Source: Tigriopus japonicus (lineage: Eukaryota; Arthropoda; Copepoda; Harpacticoida; Harpacticidae). Taken from it: a stretch of DNA of 64,000 nt. The DNA lies in assembly GCA_010645155.1 (NCBI GenBank), contig CM021313.1:52689-116688 (forward strand), written 5' to 3'. Under the pieces are notes generated by a model. The model was given only the letters and a program-made list of their open reading frames with translations. It was not told the origin of the DNA and ran no database searches. Below are positions 20,314-30,294 of this stretch, in pieces. Numbering within the stretch: position 1 is the stretch's first letter; each line of letters begins with the position of its first letter. A program made the translations under genes and the position numbers.

Positions 20314-21030
20314 AAAATGATGACATCACTAGTAATTAAAATAACTAAAAATAAAAAAAACAAAAAGTAAAAAAAAAGCAGGCATTCATTCAAACATTAG
20401 AATACATTTTGACAATATTTTTAGTTAAACCCATCCACCAGACTAGTATTCTTTGAAAATGTTTTAAGAACAACATGATCTTGTTTTTTTGCCCATGACT
20501 AATTAACAGCAATTAAGTAAATGTGCGGCACTATTTTTAGTTTCAAAACTGATCTCAAAAGTTTTTGGAATTTGAAAACGACTTCTCCGGCTTAAAAAAC
20601 ACCGTGCAATGCCATTTCATTTGACACTGAAAATGATGACATCACTTGTAATTCCTGGCATACATATTTATTCTTTTTAAATTGCTTATTTTATATGCTT
20701 TGACAAGACTTTAGAGTCGCATTGAAGAAGCCATTTATTCAAACATTAGAAAACATTTTGACAATATTTTTAGTTAAACCCATCCACAAGATTAGTTCGA
20801 ATTTGATGCAAAAAATGTTAAATATTTGATTCTAAGTATGCTTTGAAAATGTTTTAAGAACGACATGATCTTGTTTTTTTGCCCATGACTAATTAACAGC
20901 AATCAAGGAAATGTGCGGCACAATTTTTAGTTTCAAAACCTCAAATTATCATCTTGAAAGTTTTTGGAATTTGAAAACGACTTTTCCGGCTTAAAAAACA
21001 CCGTGTAATGCCATTTCATTTGACACTTTT
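20314..21030. repeat. head-to-tail duplication of a roughly 315-400 bp AT-rich unit
   Basis: Unit 1 is about 20314-20628 and unit 2 about 20629-21030. Each starts AATGATGACATCACT, contains ACATTTTGACAATATTTTTA and GCCCATGACTAATTAACAGC, and ends near GCCATTTCATTTGACACT. Unit 2 has extra sequence in two places. Identity in shared blocks looks close to 90%. No coding potential. Confidence 0.8.
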
Positions 21031-21111
21031 CAGAAGCTTCGTCGTTTGATTGAGAAGAAATTTGATTTTTTCCTGAAAGAAAGTATAATTTCGTTTTACT
21101 AACATCCCCGG

Positions 21112-21365
21112 TAGTGATGGAACGAAGGAGCAATCACAAAAAAATCGGTTTCGGTTATGCCTACCAAAACCGAAAGCAGACATGGAGTTTGACAACAAAC
21201 TCGAAGCTCCTTTTTTGTCCAAATACCTCTGAAACTCAGATTTTCTGAGTAGAAGTATAAAATCATTCAACCTCCTACACGTGATAACAACAGTGAATTT
21301 TGCAAATATATTATTTTTAGCCCCCTGCGTTCGGTTTCGGCTCCAGCCCTTTCGGTCCATCACTA
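21112..21365. mobile_element. hAT-like MITE, TAGTGATGG family, 254 bp
   Basis: Begins TAGTGATGGAACGAA and ends TTTCGGTCCATCACTA. Flanks are ATCCCCGG (21104-21111) and ATCCTCGG (21366-21373), an 8-bp target duplication with one change. The interior has TTCGGTTTCGG-type subterminal motifs in both directions. Related copies are at 30809-31264 and 48415-48994. Confidence 0.85.
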
Positions 21366-22509
21366 ATCCTCGGACAAATGCTAATGTCGTTACTCTCTTC
21401 GTAGAGTTGGTTTTGATGATTTTTCTCGTTCTTAATGCTTTTCTTGGAATTTCACAATTATTTCGTATAAATCACGTTCTTGATTTATCCACGTCGTTTA
21501 TTTGTTTAAGTTTTGAAATAGTGCAAAAGTATATGAATATTCAGTTGCTCTTATTTAGCACAAGAGAAAGTGGTAATTTTTTCAGCGTTAAACCCTCACC
21601 CTCCTTTACTTGAATTCAGATTGAACCCGTTTTGAATACATTAAGTCATGAGCGTAAACAAACTGAATACTAACTTTTAATTCTGCCTTTGCCTTCATCC
21701 CCGAGGTAGACGTTTGATTTGCATACTTTTTTATTTTGCTCCAACTCATCATCATTTGGCTAGTTTCGAGCTTTTTCCGAATCATTTTCTCTCTTCACTC
21801 AAAGGGGCGCGGCTCAAGTTCAGCACGGTTGGTTCGAAACACGCCCTAAGTGTTGAACAACTCAAATTATCCCTCCTTGGAGTGGAAACATCAGACAATA
21901 AAACGAACCGCCTTTGGTCATTTCACGACAACATTACTTCAGGTAGGCAATGCATGGATAACGGTGAGAAATTTGAAGACGAAACGAAGAGGGGAGAACC
22001 AGTAGCTTAAAGAGTATAACTTGTCCGGAGGCAACTGAACTAAATGCATCCATCCTCTATCACGAATCTCTGGTGTTTCTTGTCCCACCTGACTACCCAA
22101 CGAGAAACTCACCTTAATTTTAGATCTAGTCTAAACTAAAACCAGAATTACTAGTCTTATTGAGGGAATGGAATCTCATCGGCAATATGACAGCTTTGAC
22201 GGGATCATTTGACGCTTCTGTGATTTTCAATTTGTGTTCGTTGCCTAATACTGTCGCAGTTTTCATATCATCCATGTTGTCTCTTTCAATCTTAGGACCA
22301 TTCAAAATATTTTGGAAAAAGTTGTTTAAAATTTTGGTATGTATAGCAAAAGATATGTATCCATTCAATGATGTTTGTGGATATCAGACAAAGGGTTCTA
22401 AAGCATCTAATACCCTACGTCTGCAAATGCAACGCGAATTTAGTCTTTTACGAGACTAACGGTTTTATACAGGCACATTCATTAAGTTCTTGTAAATACT
22501 GTGGAAGTT

Positions 22510-22727
22510 ATAAGGTTAGTTGTTGAGGCTGTTTGGAAGTATAGTGGAAGCAAATCTAGAAACATAAAAGAAGCATACAGATGGATGCTTCTGGTGCGAT
22601 TGAAAAACGCAGCTTATGTAGCAAAACTTGATCGAGCATGGTTATTTCTACTCCATCTCCTATGCTTCTTATATGCTTTTGGATTGGGTTCTACTATACT
22701 TCTAAACCACCTCAACAACCGACCTAT
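22510..22727. repeat. fold-back inverted-repeat element, about 76-bp arms
   Basis: The left arm (from 22510) and right arm (to 22727) are imperfect reverse complements sharing TTGTTGAGG, GAAGTATAGT and AAGAAGCAT. Part of another copy follows at 22734-22780, and a related half lies at 35698-35793. No target duplication was identified. No coding content. Confidence 0.7.
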
Positions 22728-22780
22728 AATCAATAGTAGGTCAGTTGTTAAGGGTACTTTGAAGTATGTAGTAAAACATT

Positions 22781-25700
22781 GTGGAGCCATCGTAGGATAA
22801 TGCAGGAATAACCTATAAAATAGTATTAATCCTGGATAATGTAACAATAGCCATAATCGAGTGTAGTCTCATTCATGTCTCATTACACAGCCGCGTTTTT
22901 GTGACTGAAAATTAAGGCTTATGCCCTGAGACTATAATTGAGCATGGATATTCTATTGCGTATGCTTCAACCATTCTTCCAAATGCCCTCAACAGCTGAC
23001 TTAATGTTGTGCGACCCGAAATTCTAGCTCATAATGTTTTATCATTTTTATCCAAAATTATATTAAGTAAAATATATCTTTTTGTTTATAGTTGACATAT
23101 ATTTTTGATGAAGTAATTTATTTTGGTGCAGATATTTTCTAGCTTGTGCTTGAGATCATTTTCCCAGAGTGTCTTTCTGTAAAGAGCCGCCGTCAGTTTG
23201 TTCGGGCGTAAAATGAAAGCTCTTGGGCACCGTTGAGTGTTTGGGAAACTTAACCAACCATTCTCATCAAGCCTATTTTTGATGGTTAATAGCGGGGAGT
23301 ATCTTAGGTATAGAAACATATTATGTTTGCTACCCCTACGATCACTACAAAGAAAACACCCTCCTAGTCATCAAAATTGGAAGAGTTTGGAAGGTGGCAA
23401 AAGAGAACCCACGCGAAATCAAAATTTCTTTGCTTCCAACTGATCCCGGTTGGCATGTACAAACTAAAGGTGGTACTATGAGCACATGTGTCTTGACAGA
23501 GCGTTGTTTAGGCGAAAGAGAGCCAAGATTGTCAGGGTTGGAAGGCACGTTATGTTGGAGAGATAACACTCTGAAGCTGCCTGTTGCTTCCATGGACCCC
23601 ACCCTTCAAAGGGCATTGACTTTATTACGACACCAACTCGTGGGGATCTTTCTTTTTACTCGAGAGATCAAAGCAAAATTCCGTGGGTAAAACTCTTGCT
23701 TGAGAACCGATTCGGAAGTTTGATGCTGCATTTTGAGCGTGTCATTGAAAACAATGTCTAACAAAGACTAGACGATAAATGCATGTGGATGGCAATTTCA
23801 AGATAAGACGAGGTCCATTTGATCCTTCATTGGGTCTGAGTGATGAAAAGATTGCAACAAAGGACATGATGATACTCAGATTTCTGCAATGCCATCATGG
23901 TCAAGTGCGTGGGGAGGAATGTTCCCAGAGTTATGTACATGTGATGGATCCTGCACTTGGGTCTCGTTCAACACTTTTATCCCATCACATCATCAGTCAG
24001 CATATTTCCCATGAACTTAACGTACTTCACCATCCCCTCAATCTGCCTGATTGGGCCCCAAATCGTCCACTAATGGGAGATGCATTCCGAGGTTCATTAT
24101 AGATTTGCACGCTGATATAAATGTTGCATGCTCATAGACAGATAGTAATGGACTCCAAGATCTTTTAGTGTCTAATGGGTGTGCCATGAAGGCTGTGTCA
24201 AGATTTTACTGACCTTGAAAAAAAGTTTCGAAGAAGTAAGACTCAACTTTCGGTTTGTGTGGCTCAATTACAGTTGATTGCAATTGGCAATAAAGATGGT
24301 ATCTCTCTGAGTCAAGTCTAAAATTTTATATTCTTTTTGATATGATTCGGGATTCCCCCCAACCAGTGATAAAATAATTAAGTTGTGAAGACCGCTTCAA
24401 AATACCAATTGATTGTTTCAAATCAAGATCATTATCAGTTGGTAGTTAATCTTCAAAGCTGAACACTCAATCTCGCAAAATTACTCACGAAAAATCTATT
24501 AGCAGACAAGTGACCTCGTTGACGACCCAAATGGAGGTCAACCCACTAAAAGGACATTAGAGCACCATCTCAATCTAATACAATGACAAATCAATAAGAG
24601 AGCTACCCACTTTCTTGGTCAAATTGATACCGTTTTAGTGTCCATCACGACCCGATAATAACTTTCTTTTTTACTTATAAAAAGTACATTGTATTTTGTG
24701 CTTGTTTAACCGAGGCAAAATATGCTTATTTTGTCCAATTCAGATTGAGGTTCTGATTGGTAAACCAGACTTTGAAAGACAACCTAATAAAAATCGACCA
24801 ACTTGCAAACATGCTTGTGAACTATATAGAGTGGGCAGAACATTTCTGAACCATTTCTCAAGGTGAACTGACATTGGGTTGCGAACATAGCCCTCCCAGA
24901 ATCATCTAATCCTTACGTATGTACGTTCTGTGCCATATGAGGCCAGGTTCTATTTATGACGCTAAGATTTGCATAAATCTAGAGTACTTTAGATTGCGAG
25001 CAGTCAGAGTACCCAACAAAACGACTGGCAAACCTCAAGCGACATTTATTTCAAATCTAGAAACGCAGGTTAATCGCATTGAACGAGGTGTTTAAAGATT
25101 GACAAGTTTATAAGTTCTCTCGATTTCCATTATTTCTTATATTGATGTTAGGTTAGTTCATGAAGTGTTTCTGTAAGCTGACTGTGAGGATGTGCTGGAA
25201 GATATAAACGTTCGTAAAATATGCTAAAAAGTGTAGAGGACCATTTTTTATTATTTAAATCGTGAACCGTCATGAACCAGATTTGACTTTAGAGTGGGCA
25301 TTAGTCAAGTCAGTTCTAAGGCGGTCAATTTGAATAATGACTAAAGATACTGTTACATAGAGAGGTCTTTTATACCCTATGGAAAACGAGTGTCTTGCCA
25401 AAATGGATTATAAAATCGATACATTTAGCTTTTTCTAAGTTTGTTCAAGGGAAAAATGATCAAACTATTTTACACAAAGGGTTGCTTTAAAAAATGTGTT
25501 TTCAGATGAAAATGCCTGTCAAATGAAAAATAGTTGTTCAATGTTCATGAATTTTGTTTACAAATCACCAATATCACGTTTGTTTTCTGTTTAGACAGAG
25601 ACTTTTGACACATCAGGACATTTTTTCGATGGGAAATCTAAATTATTTAGGAATGGTGTACAAATGCCTATTCTTTATGTTGAATGACGTCACTCAGCTG

Positions 25701-25852
25701 ATGCTCAAGGGAGACCTACAGGAAAGAACCGGCCCGTGCCAAACCCTTACCATGTTTTCACAACAATTAGCTGATTTTATCGTGGTTTATTCGCTTCACT
25801 GCTTAGCTCCTTGACCCTATGGTCAAACCAAACGGGTTTCATATCAGTTAAC
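22781..25852. other. intergenic, no gene supported
   Basis: Mostly AT-rich. 23200-24110 is less AT-rich, with open stretches in several frames (for example plus strand 23394-23690), but no domain is recognisable and the frames do not chain through splice sites. It may be an old decayed coding sequence. The rest shows nothing. Confidence 0.4.
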
Positions 25853-26184
25853 CGAGAAAAACATCAGCGGAGACCTTGCGTTGCCAGACCCATCTTGCGT
25901 TGATTTCCAACATGGTTGCCAGGACATAATTTTTGTTGCCACTTTTTGGCCACATGTCAACTCTGTTTCTTCAATGGTTATCATTTTTTCGAAAAGGATC
26001 ATTTCTCGAAAATGGGTGCCATTTAAGCTAAATGATGACAAATGATAAATTAGAAGAAGATAATCGTCAAGGAAAAGGACTTAATTTTTGCCGACGACTA
26101 GCATCGTATATCTCGCCCTGGCAACCTTGCTGGAAATCAACGTAAGATGGGTCTGGCGACGCGAGGTCTTCGCTGATTTTTTGT
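25853..26184. repeat. fold-back inverted-repeat element, about 65-70 bp arms
   Basis: Left arm 25855-25925 and right arm about 26115-26183 are reverse complements with about 10 changes. The shared blocks are GCCAGACCCATCTT, GTTGATTTCCA and GGTTGCCAGG. The interior (about 190 bp) has no reading frame of interest. No clear target duplication. Confidence 0.75.
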
Positions 26185-26256
26185 TCACTCCATTGCAATT
26201 CTAAACATCGATTAGTTGGAAATAACAAGAACGGTCAAGTGGTGAGGTGAAGCGGA

Positions 26257-26513
26257 TTTTTTTTTTTTTTGGATTGTTGGTGCTAGGGTCGGAGGGTTGA
26301 GTCTCGCCCGGCCAACGAAGCCAGCCATCACATCGTCTCGGCAAAGTTTTTCCGATAGGCAATCTCATGTCCGGTATCAGAATGGTTCTCCGTTTGTAGG
26401 TGTGGATTAGCGTCTAAAAGTTTCCTTGAGAAAGGTCGGGGAGGAGATTCGAACCTGGGACCTCTCTCACTCTAGGAAACTGCGCTAACCACGACACCAC
26501 GTCTCCTCCCTCG
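26257..26513 (-). mobile_element. tRNA-derived SINE
   Basis: On the minus strand it opens with a tRNA-like head that has an A-box-like GGTGTCGTGGTTAGCGCA and a perfect B-box-like GGTTCGAATC, and it ends in a poly-A tract (poly-T at 26258-26271 on the plus strand). The head cannot fold as a full tRNA because the 3' T-stem is missing, so it is not a functional tRNA gene. GCGGATT on the tail side and GCGGGATT on the head side could be a short target duplication. Confidence 0.7.
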
Positions 26514-27814
26514 CGGGATTAGCCGAGAAAATGCTACCTTTTAACATCTGATCACTTTTCTTTTCATCTCCTCACCTTATCTTGTGCTTTGTCAATGTTT
26601 CCGCACATGATCGTCAAATTTAAACAACGTTCACAAGACTCGAGGTACACATAGATACTTTTTGCTCAAAGAACGTCGAAATTAGATTCTGTGAAGGCGT
26701 CATCCCCCACCCTGAAGGGAACCTTTTTAGATAACTGGGAAGGGTTAACCCTGAAATTCACTGGCGTGGTCGTTGATCTCAATTCTTGAGAAGGAGGTTT
26801 ATGATCCATTATTCTCAACCAGTGTCAAATAACCCCTGTTTCGGTGTCCTCTAGACTTCCAATTCCTGGCTGACTGGGAGGTACGCATTAATGGGTGGTA
26901 GAGGACCACCTTAGCCAATTTCATGCAGTTTAGACCATTGTCTAAAATTGGATGGTTTGGGAAAAACGAATTAACCCAAGGTCTAAATGTGCACAAATTT
27001 CGTTCCAATACCCTCAGCTCAAATATCTCATTTCTGGGTGTTTTTCGGGAGTAGGAAATACTTGTTTTCCGCTGGCTTTACTCAAAGGTGTTAGATTTTG
27101 GGGTGGACCTTTATTTGATATCGATTAGGGAACTTGTTTACTCCCTTAAATGAAATGTAAACCTCGATCAAAAAACAAAATACAAGCTCGTTTCACGGAC
27201 CTATTGGAAAAAAGACATTTACTTCAATTGCGTAGCACGTAATTTAAATGAAACCTGATTCAAAGTAATGGGATTGATGTCATATTTAAGTCACGAAAGT
27301 TGATTAATTCCAGTTTTTCTTTTCGAAAACAGACCTTGTTAATCTTTTTCCCAACTATTTCATTGTCTGTATGCCAGCTGCCAATACACTAACGAAGCAT
27401 TAAAGGTCGTGGTCAATTTTTTAGTGTATCGAAAATTTTGTTCAATTTAGGAGATAATGTTTTTGCAGATCCAAAAGGTTACTGTTAGCTAATATATAAA
27501 ATATGACCCAGTTGCGTTGAGTGACATCGTCTTAAATGATAAGAGAGCCAATTCAATGTAGTTAAATATAAATTGGTTGATATTGAACTCTCAGATTTGA
27601 TTTCAAAGGCAAATGTTTAGAACAAATTGCTACTTTGTATTGATTCAGGTTATGATCTTATTATATTGGACATGACGGTTAAAGAGTACCACAAATTCTA
27701 AACCCAATAAGGAAGAGGATTAGGGTTGCCCTCATTAATCTATGCAATTTTGTTTCAGAAAAAACGCATGAATTGTATCAAATAGTTAAGGCACAGAGTG
27801 GATAGGTGGACATA

Positions 27815-29142
27815 CAGTTCTATATACACAGAAACGTCAGTCCTAAATTGTTCGTGATTCAACAAGCTTGCACTGTGTGTGTGATGGGATTGGATATTGA
27901 GCACAACTAGTTACGTGATTCAGAACTGGAATTTGCGATTTCAGGGAGTCAGTGGCAGAATTGCTCTCTCAACTGCTATGCTCGAACAAGAGCAATGCAT
28001 AAAGAATCAGGTCACTTGGCACCCTTGCTGCTGGACTGCAGGGCTGCCAGATGACGGTTTGGGGCGCCAGATTTTGGTGTATCTGGCGGTTTGAGGCCTC
28101 GCTTGGCGGCGAGATTTTTTTTGGCGGGACAGAAAAATCTGGTGGTATTCTGGTGGTTTACGCCATAGTTTGGCGGAAGGATTTTTAGTTTGGCAGGCAC
28201 GAAGATTTTGACAGGTTTCTGGGGGTTTTTACCTGAAAATCGTGAAATTTGGCGTATTTTAATTGGAGTTTAAGATTAGTTGAAACGCAATTTGTCACGC
28301 TGATTCTAATAGGATTCAGCGCTATTTGGTTCACTCCTCAAGAGAGTTCAAAGTTATAAAAAATTATGTGACCAACTTTTGACTTATGTGACCAACGTTT
28401 GACTTATGTGGCAATCTCTTTCAATACCATCTTTTTCATTGGTGCCTGCTGTTTCAGCCAAAGAACCAAAAGTAACTTCTATATAAGAGAAGAGAGTGTT
28501 GGAATGTTGTTGAGCAAACAAAAGAAGCTTTTGAAGCTGAAAAAGATCAACAAAATGTGAAGTGGTAAATAAAATGTGCTGGCATGGTAAACAACAATTT
28601 ACATGTTCTGGGATGGAAAGTAAAATTTGCTAAAGTGACAAATCCAAATGGCAAGGAAAATTGAAAAACAGCAAATTATTGCAAAACAAATTTGATTTGC
28701 GTGTCTCTGACAAAGCGTTTTGATTGACACTCCTGATCAGTTGTTTTGAATATGGTGGTGGCTTACTTGATTTTCTGTTTTCTTATTTATTTGTACTGAC
28801 AGCTGTTTGAGTCAAATTTGTTATCAGTTAGTTCAAAACTAATTAATTCTTATTAAGAGCAAACGTGTTAAAAACTTTATCAACCCAAAGCATGAATCCA
28901 ACCCAATGATTAAGTTCAACTAAGCTAAGTTTATCAATGAAAGGTTGATACATGATATATCTGGCCTAGAATAAATGCATAATAAAGAAACTGGAATCTG
29001 GCGTTTTTCTGGCGTTTTTGAAAGATTCATCTGGCGTTTTTTTGTCTCGGATTACCTGGCAGCCCTGCTGGACGGCTGAAATGAGCTCAAAACAAATCTC
29101 CGTTGACCTAACTGGAGTGACAGTTCTGTCTATATAGAACTG
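27815..29142. mobile_element. inverted-repeat element (about 291 bp) split by a hAT insertion
   Basis: Ends are CAGTTCTATATA and TATATAGAACTG, part of an imperfect inverted repeat of about 29 bp. Direct repeats TAGGTGGACATA flank both sides (27803-27814 and 29143-29154). Depending on where the ends are drawn, the duplication is 8, 10 or 12 bp. Removing the hAT element at 28039-29067 and one copy of its duplication restores a 291-bp element. No coding content; superfamily undetermined. Confidence 0.75.
28039..29067. mobile_element. non-autonomous hAT element, CAGGGCTGCCAG ends, 1,029 bp
   Basis: Perfect 12-bp inverted ends, CAGGGCTGCCAG and CTGGCAGCCCTG, in the hAT style (CAGGG). Flanks CTGGACTG (28031-28038) and CTGGACGG (29068-29075) form an 8-bp duplication with one change. 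Subterminal regions repeat TCTGGCG and TTTGGCGG motifs in both orientations, likely transposase binding sites. There is no transposase frame, so it was moved in trans. Nested in the element at 27815-29142. Confidence 0.88.
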
Positions 29143-30294
29143 TAGGTGGACATAGGGCATGTTAGAATGTCAATTGCCATCTTTTGAATGAATCACAGAG
29201 TCTTTCACTTAATTTAATAATCAAGACAACAATTTTGATTGGAGTTGCTGGACAGAGAAGTCAATGGATTAAAACGATTTTTCTTTGTTTTTCATTTTGC
29301 TAAACAACATCTTTGGATTTTGTCTCTTTGATCAGGTTTTAAATTGCACTATTCAGCCTAATTAAAAAGTGATGAAAGGGCTCAACCGAAACCGAAAGAA
29401 AAAGACTACAAAGTTTTATAAATTGTAACCTTGGCTCCAGAATACTTTTTTATTGTCTGTGTGAAAGAAGAAGGGCTCATTCGAACAACTCTTTTTTGTA
29501 GGTTTTTGAATGAGAAAAAATTTCGACTTTCTCTCAAACTCCTTCTTTTAAATGCATGTCTGAATTCAGTTACGGAAGGCATAACCGAAAACGAAGCCGA
29601 ATTTTGGTTAGAATTTCGGCCGAAAGCAATTTTGATTAGTTTCTACTTTTTGGGTGTAAAATCCATCTATGATTAATTCAAAATTTGATTTCAGTTCATT
29701 CCTCTTTTGACCCAAACTGCGGTTTCGATTACTTATCTTCGAATCCTTTGACACTCCAAAATAACAAAAACTCGCAAAACTTGCTTGTCGTATATAGTTC
29801 AAACTTACATTATCTAATGAATAACAAACGGTTTAGAATATCTTTGTTTGTCACACAATTTTATCATGGACAATCTCATCTTAGATCACTTTCTTTGTTT
29901 AAGCTTGCTGATCTCTTATTCTTAATGATGGCCACAGGAGGGCCATTTTCAATTACAGTCAAGAACGATTGCTTCAATATCTGGACGAAGATTGGGGAGT
30001 AAATCTTTGTCCATCGGAGATCAACACCATCATATTTTCACGGCTCTATAATTGACTAATCCCGGGGGTTTCTAAATAGGTCACACAGAATTTAAAGAGA
30101 CTTATTGGATTAATTAGCTTGCGTTGTGTTCTACAGGGTGTTTCACGAGAAACGGAACATTCTATTCCCAATTTGAAAATTCTGAATTCCATTTCTTGTA
30201 GCGGTAATAAAAAATCCGCAAACAAACAAAAAAAAATGATATGCATCTGCGAAATGCATTTAGTCAGTTTTGTATGATTTCTTAACACTTCAAA
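29143..30294. other. intergenic downstream of MFS gene A, with repeat scraps
   Basis: No gene supported. 29369-29640 contains CCGAAACCGAAAG and TTTCGGCCGAAAG motifs resembling the interior of the TAGTGATGG hAT-like family, without clear ends. Confidence 0.4.
30184..30238 (+). mobile_element. 3' fragment of a SINE (TTGTAGCGGTAATAAAAAATCCG tail family)
   Basis: Matches the tail of the fuller SINE copies at 50330-50515 (+) and 43900-44043 (-): CTTGTAGCGGTAATAAAAAA, then an A-rich end. Only the tail is present. Confidence 0.6.

Noticed and set aside
19322..20606. Full hAT transposon bounded by CACGGTG inverted repeats
   Set aside because: Only about 27 bp match, there is no 8-bp duplication, and the right end is itself part of a tandem duplication.
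23394..24102. Less AT-rich stretch with several open frames
   Set aside because: Frames do not chain through splice sites and match no family I know; kept only as unidentified intergenic DNA.
26440..26513. Possible tRNA gene on the minus strand
   Set aside because: The B box is good but the 3' half of the T-stem is missing and a poly-A tail follows; it is a SINE head.
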